Shown: positions 37,501 through 48,530 of the stretch, piece after piece | How positions within the stretch are numbered: position 1 is the first letter of the stretch | Layout of the letters: each line of letters starts with the position of its first letter | Origin: Pseudomonadota bacterium | GTDB taxonomy: Bacteria; Pseudomonadota; Gammaproteobacteria; Burkholderiales; Burkholderiaceae_D | DNA length: 51,928 nt | Direction of reading: 5' to 3' | Assembly (NCBI GenBank): GCA_021821365.1 | Contig: JAKACN010000005.1 | Span: 1,734 to 53,661 of the forward strand | Position numbers and translations under genes: made by a program | The notes under the pieces: generated by a model | The model's database searches: none | What the model saw: the letters and a program-made list of their open reading frames with translations, nothing else | Told to the model about the DNA's origin: nothing

Positions 37501-38273
37501 GCATCGATGAAACCATCGATTTCATCACGGCGCGTGCCCATGTCGGCAACATCTACGTCAATCGCAACATCGTTGGCGCAGTGGTCGGTGCGCAGCCTTT
37601 CGGCGGCGAAGGAAAATCCGGCACCGGCCCGAAGGCGGGTGGTCCGCTCTACCTGAAGCGCCTGCAGCGCAACGCGGTGATCGCGCTTCACGGCCATACC
37701 ATTCACCAGCAGAAAGCGGCGGCGGTTGCACAGCCGGCATTCCAGCAATTGCTTGCCTGGGCGGACACCCATGGCCATGAGCGTATTGCAAGCCTGGGCG
37801 AAACCTATGCGCACGCGACCTTGCTGAATACTTCGCTCATCCTGCCGGGACCGACCGGCGAACGCAACACCTTGAGCTTCGCGCCGCGCGGCGCGGTATG
37901 GTGCGCGGCAAGCAGTGTCGGCGTACTGCTGAACCAGTTGGCCGCTGCACTGGCGACAGGCAACCGCATCGTTGTTGATGCCGCATCGTCGGCCTTGTTG
38001 CCTTCCAGTCTTCCGCAAGCTGTGCGAAGCGCTATCAAGATAATCGACGAGAATGCACTGGCAGGAGAAACGCTGCATGTCGCCTTGCTCGATGCGGAAA
38101 AACTGCCGAAGCTGTTGCCACGCCTTGCCGCGCGCGACGGCGCCCTGGTGCCTTGCGTCGAAACCTGCGACAGCGATGCCATACCGTTGTGGCGTCTCGT
38201 TGCGGAACGGGCGCTGTGCGTCAATACCACGGCTGCCGGCGGCAACGCGAGCCTGATGACGCTGGGAGCATGA
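34584..38273 (+). CDS. putA: Bifunctional proline dehydrogenase / L-glutamate gamma-semialdehyde dehydrogenase PutA
   Basis: PRODH: '[28 protein letters not shown]', '[21 protein letters not shown]'; ALDH: '[36 protein letters not shown]', '[17 protein letters not shown]'. No obvious N-terminal RHH domain. Confidence 0.95.
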   Translation: [1229 protein letters not shown]

Positions 38274-38279
38274 CGGAAC

Positions 38280-38309
38280 GAGGTGCCGTAGCGACATCGC
38301 CGGCACCTC
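38280..38309 (+). terminator. Stem-loop after putA
   Basis: GAGGTGCCG ... CGGCACCTC, 9-bp stem followed by TTTC. Confidence 0.6.
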
Positions 38310-38362
38310 TTTCGCCCATTGACCGGCGGTGAACTCTTGCAGGACGGTCAAGTCTTACGGGC

Positions 38363-40375
38363 ATGTCCCGCGGAGCAAAAATTGCGCTGTATAGCGTTGC
38401 CGGCGTAGTCGCCGCACTCGCGCTCGGCGTTGCCTTGCTCCTCAATATCGACTGGAACCGCGCCAAGCCCTGGATCGGTTCGCACGTCAGCGCGGCAACG
38501 GACCGCGCATTTGCCATCAACGGCAAGCTCGCGCTCACCTGGCACGCGCCGCAAGGCGAACAGGGGTGGCGCGCCTGGGTGCCGTGGCCGCGGCTTGCCG
38601 CACAGGATGTCGTGTTCGGCAATCCGCCATGGGCGGACGGCGCGATGGCGCGCGCCCGCGAGGTGACGTTTTCCATCAGTCCGCTGCCTCTCCTCAGCAA
38701 GAGAATCGTCATTCCCTCATTGGCGCTCGACGCGCCCGCGTTGTCGCTGCAACGTCTGCAGGACGGACGCAATAACTGGACCTTCGGCAGCAAGAGCGGC
38801 AATTCGGAATGGCAATTCGAATTGCAGCGCCTGATCCTCAACAAGGGAACGGTGAAGTTGCGGGACGCCATCAAGCATGCGACGCTGAAAGCGGATATCG
38901 ATACGCTGGATGAGGCCGGGAATGACAATTACCGGCTCGGATGGCGTGTTGCCGGCACCTACAACGGCGAGGAAGTCAGCGGGCAGGGGCGGGCCGGCGG
39001 CGTCCTGTCGCTGCAAAAGCAGAACCTGCAATATCCCGTCGACGCCAGCGTCCGCATCGGCAGGACCACCATCGATGCCAAGGGTACTCTCACCGACCCG
39101 CGCCAGCTTGCCGGGCTCGACCTGCAACTGAAAATTTCCAGCGTGAGCATGGCGCAGCTGTATCCGATCATTGGCGTGGTATTTCCGGAAACCCGGCCCT
39201 TCATGACCGAAGGCCGGCTGCATGGCAGTCCGGGTCCGCATGGCGGCAACTGGGTCTATGAAAACTTCAGCGGCAAGATGGGCGCGAGCGACCTGTCCGG
39301 CAATCTGCATTATCGGGCACGTGAAGGGCGTCCACTGCTGGAAGGCACCGTCGCCTCGAATCTCCTGAACTTCAACGACCTCTCGCCGCTGATCGGCGCC
39401 GACTCCGCTGCCAGCCGCGCAGAACGCGGATCAAAAACGGTTCAGCCGCCGAACAAGGTCTTGCCGGTCGAGAGCTTCCGTACGGAACGCTGGAACAGCA
39501 TCGATGCCGATGTCCAGTTCACCGGCGGAAGAATCGTGCGCAAGGAACAGCTTCCCATCGACGACCTCGTCACGCGCATCCACCTGCGCGACGGCGTGAT
39601 TTCGCTGGCGCCGCTGAAGTTCAGCATCGCGGGCGGCAACCTTGTTTCCAATATCACGCTCAACGGCAGGAGCAAGCCTGTCAAGGCGGAGCTGAAATTG
39701 TCGGCACGCCACATGCGACTCAAGCAACTCTTCCCGACCCTGCAATCGCAACAAGCGACACTGGGCGAAGTCAACGGCGACGCGGCATTGACCGCAAGCG
39801 GCAATTCCGTCGCCGAGTTGCTCGCGACCTCCGACGGCGAAATCAAGGCCGTGATCAACCAGGGCACGATGAGCAAACTGCTGCTCGAGAAGATGGGCCT
39901 GAACATCGGCAGCATCATCGTCACGCAACTGTTCGGCGACAAGCCGGTGCAGATCAACTGCGCCGCCACCGATTTCATCGTCGACAAGGGCATCATGCGC
40001 GCGCAGGCCTTTGTGGTCGATACCGATGACGCGACGATCCACGTCGCCGGCAACGTCAACCTGGCGAAAGAACAATTGGCAATGACGATCTATCCGGATA
40101 GCAAGGGCGTGCGCCTGATTTCCCTGCGCTCGCCGCTTCACCTGGATGGCACTTTCAAGAAACCCAAGGTCGGCATCGACAAGGGCACGGTGGCGCTCAA
40201 GGCAGGCAGTGCGATTGCGCTCGGCGCTCTTGCCCCGGTGGCTGCGGCCCTGATTCCGCTGGTGAATGTTGGACCGGGGGAGAAGAGCGAGTGCGGAGTG
40301 CTGCTGGCGCAGGCGACGGCGAAGCCGGTTGCGCCGACGGCGAGCAGGAAGAGCGAAACCACGAGCGGCAGGTGA
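38363..40375 (+). CDS. AsmA family protein
   Basis: N-terminal TM, 'WNRAKPWIGSHVSAATDRAFAINGKLALTW'; C-terminal 'GDAALTASGNSVAELLATSDGEIKAVINQGTMSKLLLEKMGLNIGSIIVTQLFGDKPVQINCAATDF'. Confidence 0.9.
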   Translation: MSRGAKIALYSVAGVVAALALGVALLLNIDWNRAKPWIGSHVSAATDRAFAINGKLALTWHAPQGEQGWRAWVPWPRLAAQDVVFGNPPWADGAMARAREVTFSISPLPLLSKRIVIPSLALDAPALSLQRLQDGRNNWTFGSKSGNSEWQFELQRLILNKGTVKLRDAIKHATLKADIDTLDEAGNDNYRLGWRVAGTYNGEEVSGQGRAGGVLSLQKQNLQYPVDASVRIGRTTIDAKGTLTDPRQLAGLDLQLKISSVSMAQLYPIIGVVFPETRPFMTEGRLHGSPGPHGGNWVYENFSGKMGASDLSGNLHYRAREGRPLLEGTVASNLLNFNDLSPLIGADSAASRAERGSKTVQPPNKVLPVESFRTERWNSIDADVQFTGGRIVRKEQLPIDDLVTRIHLRDGVISLAPLKFSIAGGNLVSNITLNGRSKPVKAELKLSARHMRLKQLFPTLQSQQATLGEVNGDAALTASGNSVAELLATSDGEIKAVINQGTMSKLLLEKMGLNIGSIIVTQLFGDKPVQINCAATDFIVDKGIMRAQAFVVDTDDATIHVAGNVNLAKEQLAMTIYPDSKGVRLISLRSPLHLDGTFKKPKVGIDKGTVALKAGSAIALGALAPVAAALIPLVNVGPGEKSECGVLLAQATAKPVAPTASRKSETTSGR

Positions 40376-40527
40376 GTGTATTGCCGGGCGCTGAAATATT
40401 TGCATTGGCGTCACGGTGATGCGACTGGCAAGTCTGGGTAATGCAACTTGAATTGATAGGCGATAAAGCCTCGACCTGACAATAGCGCGAGGATTGCTTG
40501 CAAAGATGCAAAACCAGAAAGATTGCA

Positions 40528-41148
40528 ATGGCAATCGCGCTTCCATTCTTTGCTGCGATGTTTGTGGGCTTGTTGAGTGGTATAGCTACGCCACGGATGC
40601 CGACCAACATATTTTCGCATTGCACGCCAATGAACTTGCCTGTGGAGCACATCACACCTCGCCCTACCGCATACAGTGAATTTTGCGATTCTCATCCAGG
40701 GGATTGCGACATGACCGGAGCGCCAGTCATTGAACTGACTAGCGATGCGCAAGCGGCATTGGACAAGGTCAATCGCGACGTGAATGCCGAATTCCGTCTG
40801 ACCGACGATCTTGAATGGCGGGGAAAGGAAGAGGAATGGAACTATCCTTCGCTAGGAACGGGAGATTGCGAGGATCTGGCACTTGAGAAAAGGAGAAGAC
40901 TGGTTAACCTGGGAGTACCGCGTGCGGCGATGACAATCGGCGTCGTGTTCCACAAGAAATTCAAATCTCCTCATGCCATGCTTTTCGTGGAGACCAATGA
41001 CGGTACGATCGTATTGGATAGCCCGCAGAGCGATTTGCTCTGCTGGGATAAAGCGCCATACAACTATGAGAGCCGTGAACGCCCTGACGGTCAATGGGAC
41101 CGCTTCGATCAGCGCCTGTGGGAGTGGTGGCCTTTTCGCGCCCGATAG
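40528..41148 (+). CDS. Transglutaminase-like cysteine protease (BTLCP/LapG family)
   Basis: 'EFCDSHPGDCDMTGAPVIELT', 'YPSLGTGDCEDLALEKRRRLVNLGVP', 'SPHAMLFVETNDGTIVLDS' supply Cys, His, Asp. Confidence 0.85.
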   Translation: MAIALPFFAAMFVGLLSGIATPRMPTNIFSHCTPMNLPVEHITPRPTAYSEFCDSHPGDCDMTGAPVIELTSDAQAALDKVNRDVNAEFRLTDDLEWRGKEEEWNYPSLGTGDCEDLALEKRRRLVNLGVPRAAMTIGVVFHKKFKSPHAMLFVETNDGTIVLDSPQSDLLCWDKAPYNYESRERPDGQWDRFDQRLWEWWPFRAR

Positions 41149-41765
41149 GTATTCACATCGAGGGTCCTGAAAAAATTGAACCACTTTACTCCCTTCACCA
41201 CCAGTTCATGATCCAGGTTCACTGAGAACTTCCCCATCCAGCACCTTGCGAATGAAAATCTGGCCGTTTTCCGGCCTGAGAAAGTGTCGGTAAGCTTGTG
41301 CACCGAATCCCAATGAGTCGAATAAGTATAAAGAAGCGGCATGCACTTGCCAGTCAGTATCGATAGGATAATGCCGGAGAATTTCCTTTCTCTGTGCGAG
41401 CGTCATCGTTGAAAAAAGCGTTACGCGGAACAATCGCATATCGGCACGCTGGCCGACTATCAATTTAATTCAGATTGCCTGACGCATCATTCAGTGGGTT
41501 TGAGTTTTGTCAAGCATGATCGATGACATCCGTCCAGGGATGCGGAGGGTAGATGATTTGACGCCGCGCAGCGAAACCGGAAGTCTTTGAACAGGAAGTC
41601 TGCAGTTTTCAAGACAACGGCGCAGGACGAACCTTGAACGCAAGCAAGAAAAGCAGCGACCCTGTGTTCGTCAATCGACTGGTATTGTCAGCTGGCGCTG
41701 ACCGCCTGGTCCGTTCCCATAACGATCCCGGCAGGTGGAGATCAGGTGTGTGGCTGACCACCGGT

Positions 41766-42152
41766 TTATTCTCGCGGCTTTCCCGCAATCTTGCGGCGAT
41801 ACGCATTCATGCTCTGCTCGTCGCGCAATCTGGTGTACTCCTTCCTCACCCGGTAACTCAGCCACACCATGAAGATGAAAGGGCCGACCAGGAAGGCAAG
41901 TGACGCTCCCCACACGGCACCGGCCTTGAGCGCGAGCACCCGTCCGCCCGGTGCGATGAATGCGGTCGACCCGGCCGCAAGGAACGCATCGCCCAGCGCT
42001 TTGGCAAGTGCGCTGCCGGGAGCGTAATACACCATCAAACCCAGTAAAAACCCGATGGACAGCATCGGCAGTGCGATGAACGCCGCCGCACGCATCATGC
42101 GCCGTTTCGACGGCACCAACGTGGAAAAATTTATTTGATCTTCAGGTTTCAT
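41766..42152 (-). CDS. Hypothetical two-TM membrane protein
   Basis: MKPEDQINFSTLVPSKRRMMRAAAFIALPMLSIGFLLGLMVYYAPGSALAKAL...; start moved from ORF track 42260. Confidence 0.6.
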   Translation of the reverse strand: MKPEDQINFSTLVPSKRRMMRAAAFIALPMLSIGFLLGLMVYYAPGSALAKALGDAFLAAGSTAFIAPGGRVLALKAGAVWGASLAFLVGPFIFMVWLSYRVRKEYTRLRDEQSMNAYRRKIAGKPRE

Positions 42153-42330
42153 GAGACGCTCATTGCCGATCCCGGATGGGACCATTAAACGTGCAGGAAA
42201 ATTTCCTTTGCATCCGCAAATGCTGGCACAAGGCGCGAAACATTGTCCATGAAAATCCATTCAGGAATTGACCATATTGGCGGCGGGCCTGCGCGAGCAA
42301 CTAACGCAGAGTCAATCCGCGCGGCGTTGA

Positions 42331-43098
42331 TCAACCCTGCACGCATAACCGCTTTACCACCCCGAACGCATAACGCGACGCCACGCGCTCGATGAACTGC
42401 ATGAAATCGAGCGGCGCCGATTCATTCGCGCTGTCGGAAATGGTGCGGATCACCGCGAACGGCACGCCGAATTCGAAACATACCTGCGCCACCGCCGCGC
42501 CCTCCATCTCCAGTGCAAGCAAGGGCGGGAATGCCGCTTTCAGTGCATCGCGCCGTTCCTGGCGATGGACGAATTCGTCGCCGCTGGCGATCAGGCCGCG
42601 AAAGACGCGTGGGGAGGCGAGCTGGAAGCTGGCGCGGTCCTCTTCGGAAATCATGTCGGCCGCATCGTGCGTGACGAAATCGGCGGCAGCCTGCGCCAGG
42701 CGATCGGTCAGGCTCTTGTCGGACGAGAAATGCGACAGGCCGAGCAAGGGCACTTCATATTGCGGAAACAGCGGCATGGTGTTCATGTCGTGCTGGACGA
42801 GGGCATCAGCCACCACGATGTCGCCGACACGCAATTCGTTTTCCGCCGCGCCGGCGACGCCGGTGAACAAAATGTGTGTCACGCCGAAACGTTCGATCAG
42901 GGTAGCCGCCGTGGCCGCTGCCGCGACTTTTCCCATTCTGGACAGTACGCAGACCGTATCGATGCCCCACAGCTTGCCAGAAACATAATCGCGCATGCCG
43001 CGATGGGACTTTTCCGTGTCCTGCATGATTTCGATCAGGCCGGCCTGCTCCTGATGCATGGCACTGATCAGCCCGAGGCGGGTAATGTGTGAACTCAT
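42331..43098 (-). CDS. 5'-methylthioadenosine/S-adenosylhomocysteine nucleosidase family protein
   Basis: 'LGLISAMHQEQAGLIEIM', 'HILFTGVAGAAENELRVGDIVVADALVQHDMNTMPLF', 'LALEMEGAAVAQVCFEFGVPFAVIRTISDSA'. Confidence 0.9.
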   Translation of the reverse strand: MSSHITRLGLISAMHQEQAGLIEIMQDTEKSHRGMRDYVSGKLWGIDTVCVLSRMGKVAAAATAATLIERFGVTHILFTGVAGAAENELRVGDIVVADALVQHDMNTMPLFPQYEVPLLGLSHFSSDKSLTDRLAQAAADFVTHDAADMISEEDRASFQLASPRVFRGLIASGDEFVHRQERRDALKAAFPPLLALEMEGAAVAQVCFEFGVPFAVIRTISDSANESAPLDFMQFIERVASRYAFGVVKRLCVQG

Positions 43099-43227
43099 TG
43101 TTAACTTTTCTCGTGGTGGGTTTGCAAGCCGCAGTTCTGGCGGCACGAACGTAGCGTATTGCTTCCCGCCTTGTTTGTGCAACCGGTAGCGGCCGATGTT
43201 TTTGCGGTTTTTGTTTACGTTGATGTT

Positions 43228-43277
43228 GATATATACAAATAGTAGTAGTGTTAACGCAGGGCGCTGCCTGTGGATAA
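43228..43277. repeat. AT-rich repeat copy 1 (TTGATATATACAAATAGT...GTTAAC...TGTGGATAA)
   Basis: Near-identical to copy 2 starting near 43761. Confidence 0.75.
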
Positions 43278-43576
43278 CCCGGTAAACCAATACCGGATCA
43301 ACTGTTTACGTACGGCATAAGTCCTGAATAAGCGGTGTATCGCGAAAGGACAGATTCTGCATAAAAAAAGACCTTCAACAGATTTCCTTCCTTATCCCCA
43401 TCTGCTCACTGCGCTATCCAGAGACTTATCCACATTCGTTGCTCGCTGACGAGGTCGAGGTGTGTCGCAATGCATGAAAAAGGGTAAACAAGGATTGCAT
43501 TCCCGGCATGCCATCCGGTAGATCAAACCGTGCCGGGTTACCGAATGCCGTCCAGTTAAACGTGCCGGCACAAGAA

Positions 43577-43735
43577 TGTCATCCCCGCGAAGGCGGGGAT
43601 CCATAGTCGCCCGCTCCGGAAACTCGGCACGGGTCAATGCGGGGTATCCATCCACCTTTGCCGGGATGGCGCGAGAAAAAATAACAGTTGCTGAAAGGCG
43701 TTCCAGCGGGTTCACCCGATTTCCGCGCATGACGA
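43577..43735. repeat. REP-like palindromic element (GTCATCCCCGCGAAGGCGGGGATCCATAG...)
   Basis: Hairpin ATCCCCGCGAAGGCGGGGAT; frames give the classic MDPRLRGDD-like translation of this widespread element type. Confidence 0.75.
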
Positions 43736-43760
43736 GACGCAGAGGGTTTTATCTTGAAGA

Positions 43761-43813
43761 TTGATATATACAAATAGTGATAGTTGTTAACACTGCCTCC
43801 AATCTGGGGATAA
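43761..43813. repeat. AT-rich repeat copy 2 (TTGATATATACAAATAGT...GTTAAC...TGGGGATAA)
   Basis: Aligns with copy 1 with few changes. Confidence 0.75.
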
Positions 43814-43990
43814 GTCGATAAAGCCAAGGAAAATCAACAGCTTCCGCATAGGAAAAATGGATGGACAAGCCCTGTATGAACGCAGGAAACTTCTTGGATA
43901 AAAATCCTTGTCCTCCTGCAGGCAATGCTTTTCCCCAAAGCTTCCACCAGATATGCAATGGATTACCCACAGGCAGTATGGCGTGCGGGG

Positions 43991-44866
43991 TCAGGTTTGC
44001 CAGAGGGATTGCAACAATGAAAATACGGCGGCGATCGTCGGTTCGTTCTTGCGCTTGGCGAGGGTGATGAAGGAGAGTTCGGTCGACAGGCTGACGGCAT
44101 CAGCGATCACCAGGCCGTGCGCGTGGGCTTCGCCGAGGGCGACCGATTCGCGCACGAGCGACAGGCCGACGCCGGATTTCACCAGGTCCAGCATCGACGG
44201 CTCCTGGTCGACCAGCGCGACCTTGTTCGGCGTCACCTTGTATTTCGCGAAGGTCTTGCTCAGCAGGCGATTGTGCGCGGATTCCGGCGGCGTCCAGATC
44301 CACGGCAGTTTCGCCAGCGCCGGCCAGTCGCGTCCCGTCACCCGGTTTTTCCAGCCCTGCGGTGCGACCACGTTGTAGGTGAAGGAGGTCAGCGTCTGGG
44401 CATGGAATTCCTTGCCGGGCGTACCGAGGAAATAGCCGACGTCGAGCTCGCCGTTCCTGATCTGGTGCATGACCCATCCCGACATGCCATGCTGCAGGCG
44501 GGTCGAGATCTGCGGATAGGTTTCCACCAGGCGCTTCAGGAAGGCGCCGAGGCGGATGAATTCCGGATCGAGGATGGTGCCGATGGCCAGCGTACCGGAC
44601 AGGGTGGAGTGCAGGGAGTCGGCGCCCTGGCGGAATTCCGCCACGCTTTCCATGACGCGTTCCGCGAAGGGCAGCAGTTTTGCGCCATCGTCTGTCAGCG
44701 TCATTCCGCTCGGCGTGCGGGTGAACAGCTGCAGGTCGAGGCTGGCCTGCAATGCCTTGATCTGCAGGCTCACGGCCGGCTGCGTCAGATGCAGGCGTTC
44801 GGCGGCGCGCGTCAGGTTGCCTTCCCGGGCGACAGTGACGAAGGCGCGGAGCTGGGTGAAGTCCAT
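43991..44866 (-). CDS. LysR-family transcriptional regulator, divergent from mmsA
   Basis: 'MDFTQLRAFVTVAREGNLTRAAERLHLTQPAVSLQIKALQASLDLQLFTRTPSGMTLT'; start chosen at MDFTQ. Confidence 0.95.
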   Translation of the reverse strand: MDFTQLRAFVTVAREGNLTRAAERLHLTQPAVSLQIKALQASLDLQLFTRTPSGMTLTDDGAKLLPFAERVMESVAEFRQGADSLHSTLSGTLAIGTILDPEFIRLGAFLKRLVETYPQISTRLQHGMSGWVMHQIRNGELDVGYFLGTPGKEFHAQTLTSFTYNVVAPQGWKNRVTGRDWPALAKLPWIWTPPESAHNRLLSKTFAKYKVTPNKVALVDQEPSMLDLVKSGVGLSLVRESVALGEAHAHGLVIADAVSLSTELSFITLAKRKNEPTIAAVFSLLQSLWQT

Positions 44867-44991
44867 GATCGTTCTCCGGTGGAACAATCATTATAAGCTG
44901 TCCTTATATTCGACTTGATAACAACTCATTGGATTCCGGTGGAAAGCGGCGATATCCTCGCAAAGTCTGCCTATCTCTCAAAGGAATCCTT

Positions 44992-46503
<1,512 letters not shown>

Positions 46504-46593
46504 CGCGCGGCTAAAGAAGCCGCTCAAGCCAGACCAATCGATCGCCGGCCCATACACTGGCGATCGTTTCACATGAAACACCGGGAGGCCATC

Positions 46594-48270
46594 ATGGAAT
46601 CCGCAGGAAAATACGACTACATCATCATTGGTGCCGGCAGTGCCGGCTGCGTGCTCGCCAACCGTCTTGCGCAGGACGCCGGCGTGTCCGTGCTGTTGCT
46701 GGAAGCGGGCCGCAAGGATGACTATCTCTGGATCCACATTCCTGTCGGCTATCTCTACTGCATCGACAATCCTCGCACCGACTGGCGTTTCCGCACCGAG
46801 GCCGACGCGGGCCTCAACGGCCGCAGCCTGATTTATCCGCGCGGCAAGGTGATGGGCGGCTGCTCATCCATCAACGGCATGATCTACATGCGCGGCCAGG
46901 CGCGCGACTACAACGAGTGGGCGCACCTGGCCGGCGACGACGGCTGGCGCTGGGAAAATGTGCTGCCGGTGTTCAGGAAGAGCGAGGATTACTACAAGGG
47001 TGCCGACCAGTTTCACGGTGCCGGCGGCGAATGGCGCGTCGAGAAACAGCGCCTGTCGTGGGAGATCCTCGATGCCTTCCGCGATGCGGCCGAGCAGGTC
47101 GGCATTCCGAAGGTGGAGGATTTCAACCGCGGCGACAACGAAGGTTGCGGCTATTTCGAGGTGAACCAGAAGAAAGGCTGGCGCTGGAATACCGCGCAGG
47201 CTTTTTTGAAATCGACCGAAGGACGCAAGGGCAAGCTCGAAATCATGACCGGCTGCCACGTCAAGCGCCTGCGCCTGCAATCGACGGAGCAGGGCGTGGT
47301 GTGCACCGGCGTGGAATTCACCGGCGGCGGCACCGAGTGGTTTGCCGAAGCCGCGCGCGAAACGATTTCCACGGCGGGCGCGGTGGGTTCGCCGCAGATC
47401 CTGCAACTGTCGGGCATCGGCTCCGCACACCTGCTGCAGCAATACGGCGTGCCGGTCGTGGTGGATCTGCCGGGCGTCGGCGACAACCTGCAGGACCATC
47501 TGCAGCTGCGCATGGCCTTCAAGGTCCAGGGCGTGAAGACGCTCAACATGATGGCCAACAACTGGCTCGGCAAGATGCAGATCGGCATGCAATACGCGAT
47601 CTCGCGCAGCGGCCCGATGTCGATGGCGCCCTCGCAGCTCGGCGCCTTCACGCGCTCCGATGCTTCGCAGGAGACGGCCAATCTGGAATACCATGTGCAG
47701 CCGCTTTCGCTGGAACGTTTCGGCGAGGCGCTGCATCCGTTCCCGGCATTCACCGCCAGCGTGTGCAACCTGCGGCCCACGTCGCGCGGGCATATCCGCA
47801 TTGCGTCCGGCGATCCGTTTGCCGCACCGAAGATCACGCCGAATTATTTGAGCACGGCGGAAGACCGCAAGACCGCGGCGAACGCACTCAAGCTGACGCG
47901 CAACATCGTGGCCGCGCCGGCGCTGAAAAAATACAAACCGGAAGAATTCAAGCCGGGCCTGCAGTACGGCACCGATGAGGAACTGGCGAAAGCGGCGGGC
48001 GACATTGGCACGACCATCTTCCATCCGATCGGCACCTGCAAGATGGGACGCGCCGACGATGCGATGGCAGTTGTCGACAGCCAGTTGCGCGTGCGCGGCG
48101 TGAAGGGCTTGCGCGTGGTCGATGCGTCGATCATGCCGACCATCACCTCGGGCAATACGAATTCGCCGACGATCATGATCGCGGAAAAGGCCGCCGAACT
48201 GATTCGCGCCGCGCGCAAGGAAGAGAAGGCGCACAAGGTTTCGCAGGCGCGCGTGGAGGAGCATGCATAA
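46594..48270 (+). CDS. GMC-family FAD-dependent oxidoreductase (choline/alcohol dehydrogenase-like)
   Basis: 'YDYIIIGAGSAGCVLANRL', 'YPRGKVMGGCSSINGMIYMRGQARDYNEWA', 'GVGDNLQDHLQLRMAFKV', 'FHPIGTCKMG', 'VVDASIMPTITSGNTNSPTIMIAEKAAELI'; RBS GGGAGG before 46594. Confidence 0.93.
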   Translation: MESAGKYDYIIIGAGSAGCVLANRLAQDAGVSVLLLEAGRKDDYLWIHIPVGYLYCIDNPRTDWRFRTEADAGLNGRSLIYPRGKVMGGCSSINGMIYMRGQARDYNEWAHLAGDDGWRWENVLPVFRKSEDYYKGADQFHGAGGEWRVEKQRLSWEILDAFRDAAEQVGIPKVEDFNRGDNEGCGYFEVNQKKGWRWNTAQAFLKSTEGRKGKLEIMTGCHVKRLRLQSTEQGVVCTGVEFTGGGTEWFAEAARETISTAGAVGSPQILQLSGIGSAHLLQQYGVPVVVDLPGVGDNLQDHLQLRMAFKVQGVKTLNMMANNWLGKMQIGMQYAISRSGPMSMAPSQLGAFTRSDASQETANLEYHVQPLSLERFGEALHPFPAFTASVCNLRPTSRGHIRIASGDPFAAPKITPNYLSTAEDRKTAANALKLTRNIVAAPALKKYKPEEFKPGLQYGTDEELAKAAGDIGTTIFHPIGTCKMGRADDAMAVVDSQLRVRGVKGLRVVDASIMPTITSGNTNSPTIMIAEKAAELIRAARKEEKAHKVSQARVEEHA

Positions 48271-48509
48271 CGCCAATCGGATACTGAACAACTCTCGCAT
48301 GGCATCGTGTCATGAAGGATAACGATGACGATTCATTGAATTGACCGCAAGCAATTATCAGCTCTTCATGCTAAGATCAACGCGCCTGAAACAGCGACAT
48401 GTACAAGATTGATACAGGCCAAACAAACGACAGATGAACTGTCGCTTGTATTGCCACCCCCATAGTCGTACTGTGTACTGTGCATCATCGTAATGCATGA
48501 CACGCTCGG

Positions 48510-48530
48510 GTGTCGGCGCCAGTCCGACAC
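48510..48530. promoter_or_regulatory. Dyad/hairpin GTGTCGG-N7-CCGACAC upstream of livG
   Basis: Perfect 7-bp inverted repeat 25 bp before the start codon. Confidence 0.5.

Noticed and set aside
43392-43827. ORFs containing MDPRLRGDD-like sequence
   Set aside because: Known artefact of translating REP-like palindromes; region treated as non-coding.
43100-43990. Chromosomal oriC
   Set aside because: DnaA-box matches exist, but no dnaA/dnaN/rpmH/parAB context is present and box number is modest; kept only as an origin-like/titration-site hypothesis.
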